Shown here one piece after another: positions 34,507 through 34,898 of a stretch of DNA of 34,898 nt. A model generated the notes under the pieces. That model was not told the DNA's origin. It worked only from the letters and a program-made list of their open reading frames with translations, and made no database searches. The position numbers and the translations under genes are program-made. Origin of the DNA: Planctomycetaceae bacterium (GTDB lineage: Bacteria; Planctomycetota; Planctomycetia; Planctomycetales; Planctomycetaceae); the NCBI GenBank assembly GCA_029259845.1, contig JAJDEI010000142.1, positions 1 to 34,898 of the forward strand, given 5' to 3'. Within the stretch, counting starts at the first letter, position 1. Every line of letters starts with the position of its first letter.

Positions 34507-34898
34507 CCGTTTCGACCAAGCCGCGACGACCGCCTTGCCCGAAGTCTCAACGCCTCACTGGAGTCGGGAGAATGCGAGCCCCCAACGCAGGGGACTCTCC
34601 TTGGTCGCCCCTAGGAGTCTGTCCGAGAAAACGCTTGCCCATGTTGCCAAATGATCTGGCTCCACTGTGTGCGGCGGCTTAGCAGCCCGTTGAAAAACTC
34701 ATCCTGACTGCGAGCGGTCAAAACTCGTCAGCTCGGCGTCGCCACATTTCGACGTATCTAGGAGTCTGTCCGGGTACCGGGCACAAGGGCGCGTGATTCC
34801 GGTTCGGACTTTGGATCGTGATTGTGCGGGCGCGGTGGGTAGATGTGTCGGTACGCCTACTGCGAAATTGCGGCGATTGAGACGACCGGGGCGATTCG
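34507..34898. other. Right-edge region, 392 bases, no supported gene
   Basis: No gene is supported. A 15-base direct repeat is present at 34611 and 34758. Between them, GCAGCCCGTTGAAAAACTC (34683-34700) resembles sequence found at ends of some insertion sequences, from memory. A gene or mobile element may start beyond the window edge. Confidence 0.45.
34611..34772. repeat. Pair of 15-bp direct repeats, possible IS remnant
   Basis: CTAGGAGTCTGTCCG occurs exactly at 34611-34625 and 34758-34772. The 132 bases between them have no coding capacity. The pattern could be solo ends of related insertion sequences left after deletion, but no transposase is present to confirm it. Confidence 0.5.

Overview
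The window looks like chromosomal DNA of a planctomycete (Planctomycetota, probably class Planctomycetia). The strongest indicators are the large secreted PSCyt1/DUF1549/DUF1553 cytochrome-like protein at the left end, a Tat-exported Gfo/Idh/MocA oxidoreductase beside it, the high GC content, and intergenic spaces crowded with short palindromic repeats. No rRNA, tRNA, CRISPR array, prophage or intact transposase gene was recognised.

Layout. 0.2-4.4 kb: a divergent pair, the PSCyt protein (minus) and the Gfo/Idh/MocA oxidoreductase (plus). 4.9-5.9 kb: a ROK-family sugar kinase. 6.0-10.9 kb: a phosphate module of Ppx/GppA-HD phosphatase, polyphosphate kinase Ppk1 and a SixA-like histidine phosphatase, split by repeat-filled spacers. 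11.2-13.8 kb: AroF-type DAHP synthase, then tpiA-secG. 14.0-18.0 kb: the cluster yicC-gmk-rpoZ-coaC followed by an LhgO-like FAD oxidase. 18.1-20.6 kb: csrA (minus), a YkgJ-type cysteine-cluster protein, an HU-like protein with a long tail, and a small exported protein. 21.0-24.7 kb: a compact plus-strand run of pyrD, a 44-residue basic protein, a 208-residue protein of possible NDT/TIR-like fold, trpS, a small membrane protein and acpS. 24.8-26.0 kb: an AT-richer orphan membrane protein. 26.1-28.9 kb: HtrA protease and NAD(P)H-hydrate epimerase (both minus). 29.3-31.9 kb: a two-domain AroD/AroE-like protein converging on an RmlD-like reductase. 32.6-34.5 kb: a membrane-anchored DUF11-like protein. 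The right edge carries short repeats that resemble insertion-sequence debris.

Most genes are housekeeping: polyphosphate turnover, shikimate pathway entry, glycolysis, secretion, nucleotide, CoA and ACP maturation, and quality control. Two loci stand out. One is the two-gene insert between pyrD and trpS, arranged like a small-partner/effector module. The other is the AroD/AroE fusion, in which most catalytic residues of both domains appear substituted in a by-eye alignment. The repeat landscape is also notable: at least eight kinds of inverted or dispersed repeat occupy the spacers, several in more than one copy. All family assignments come from reading motifs; no database search was run.
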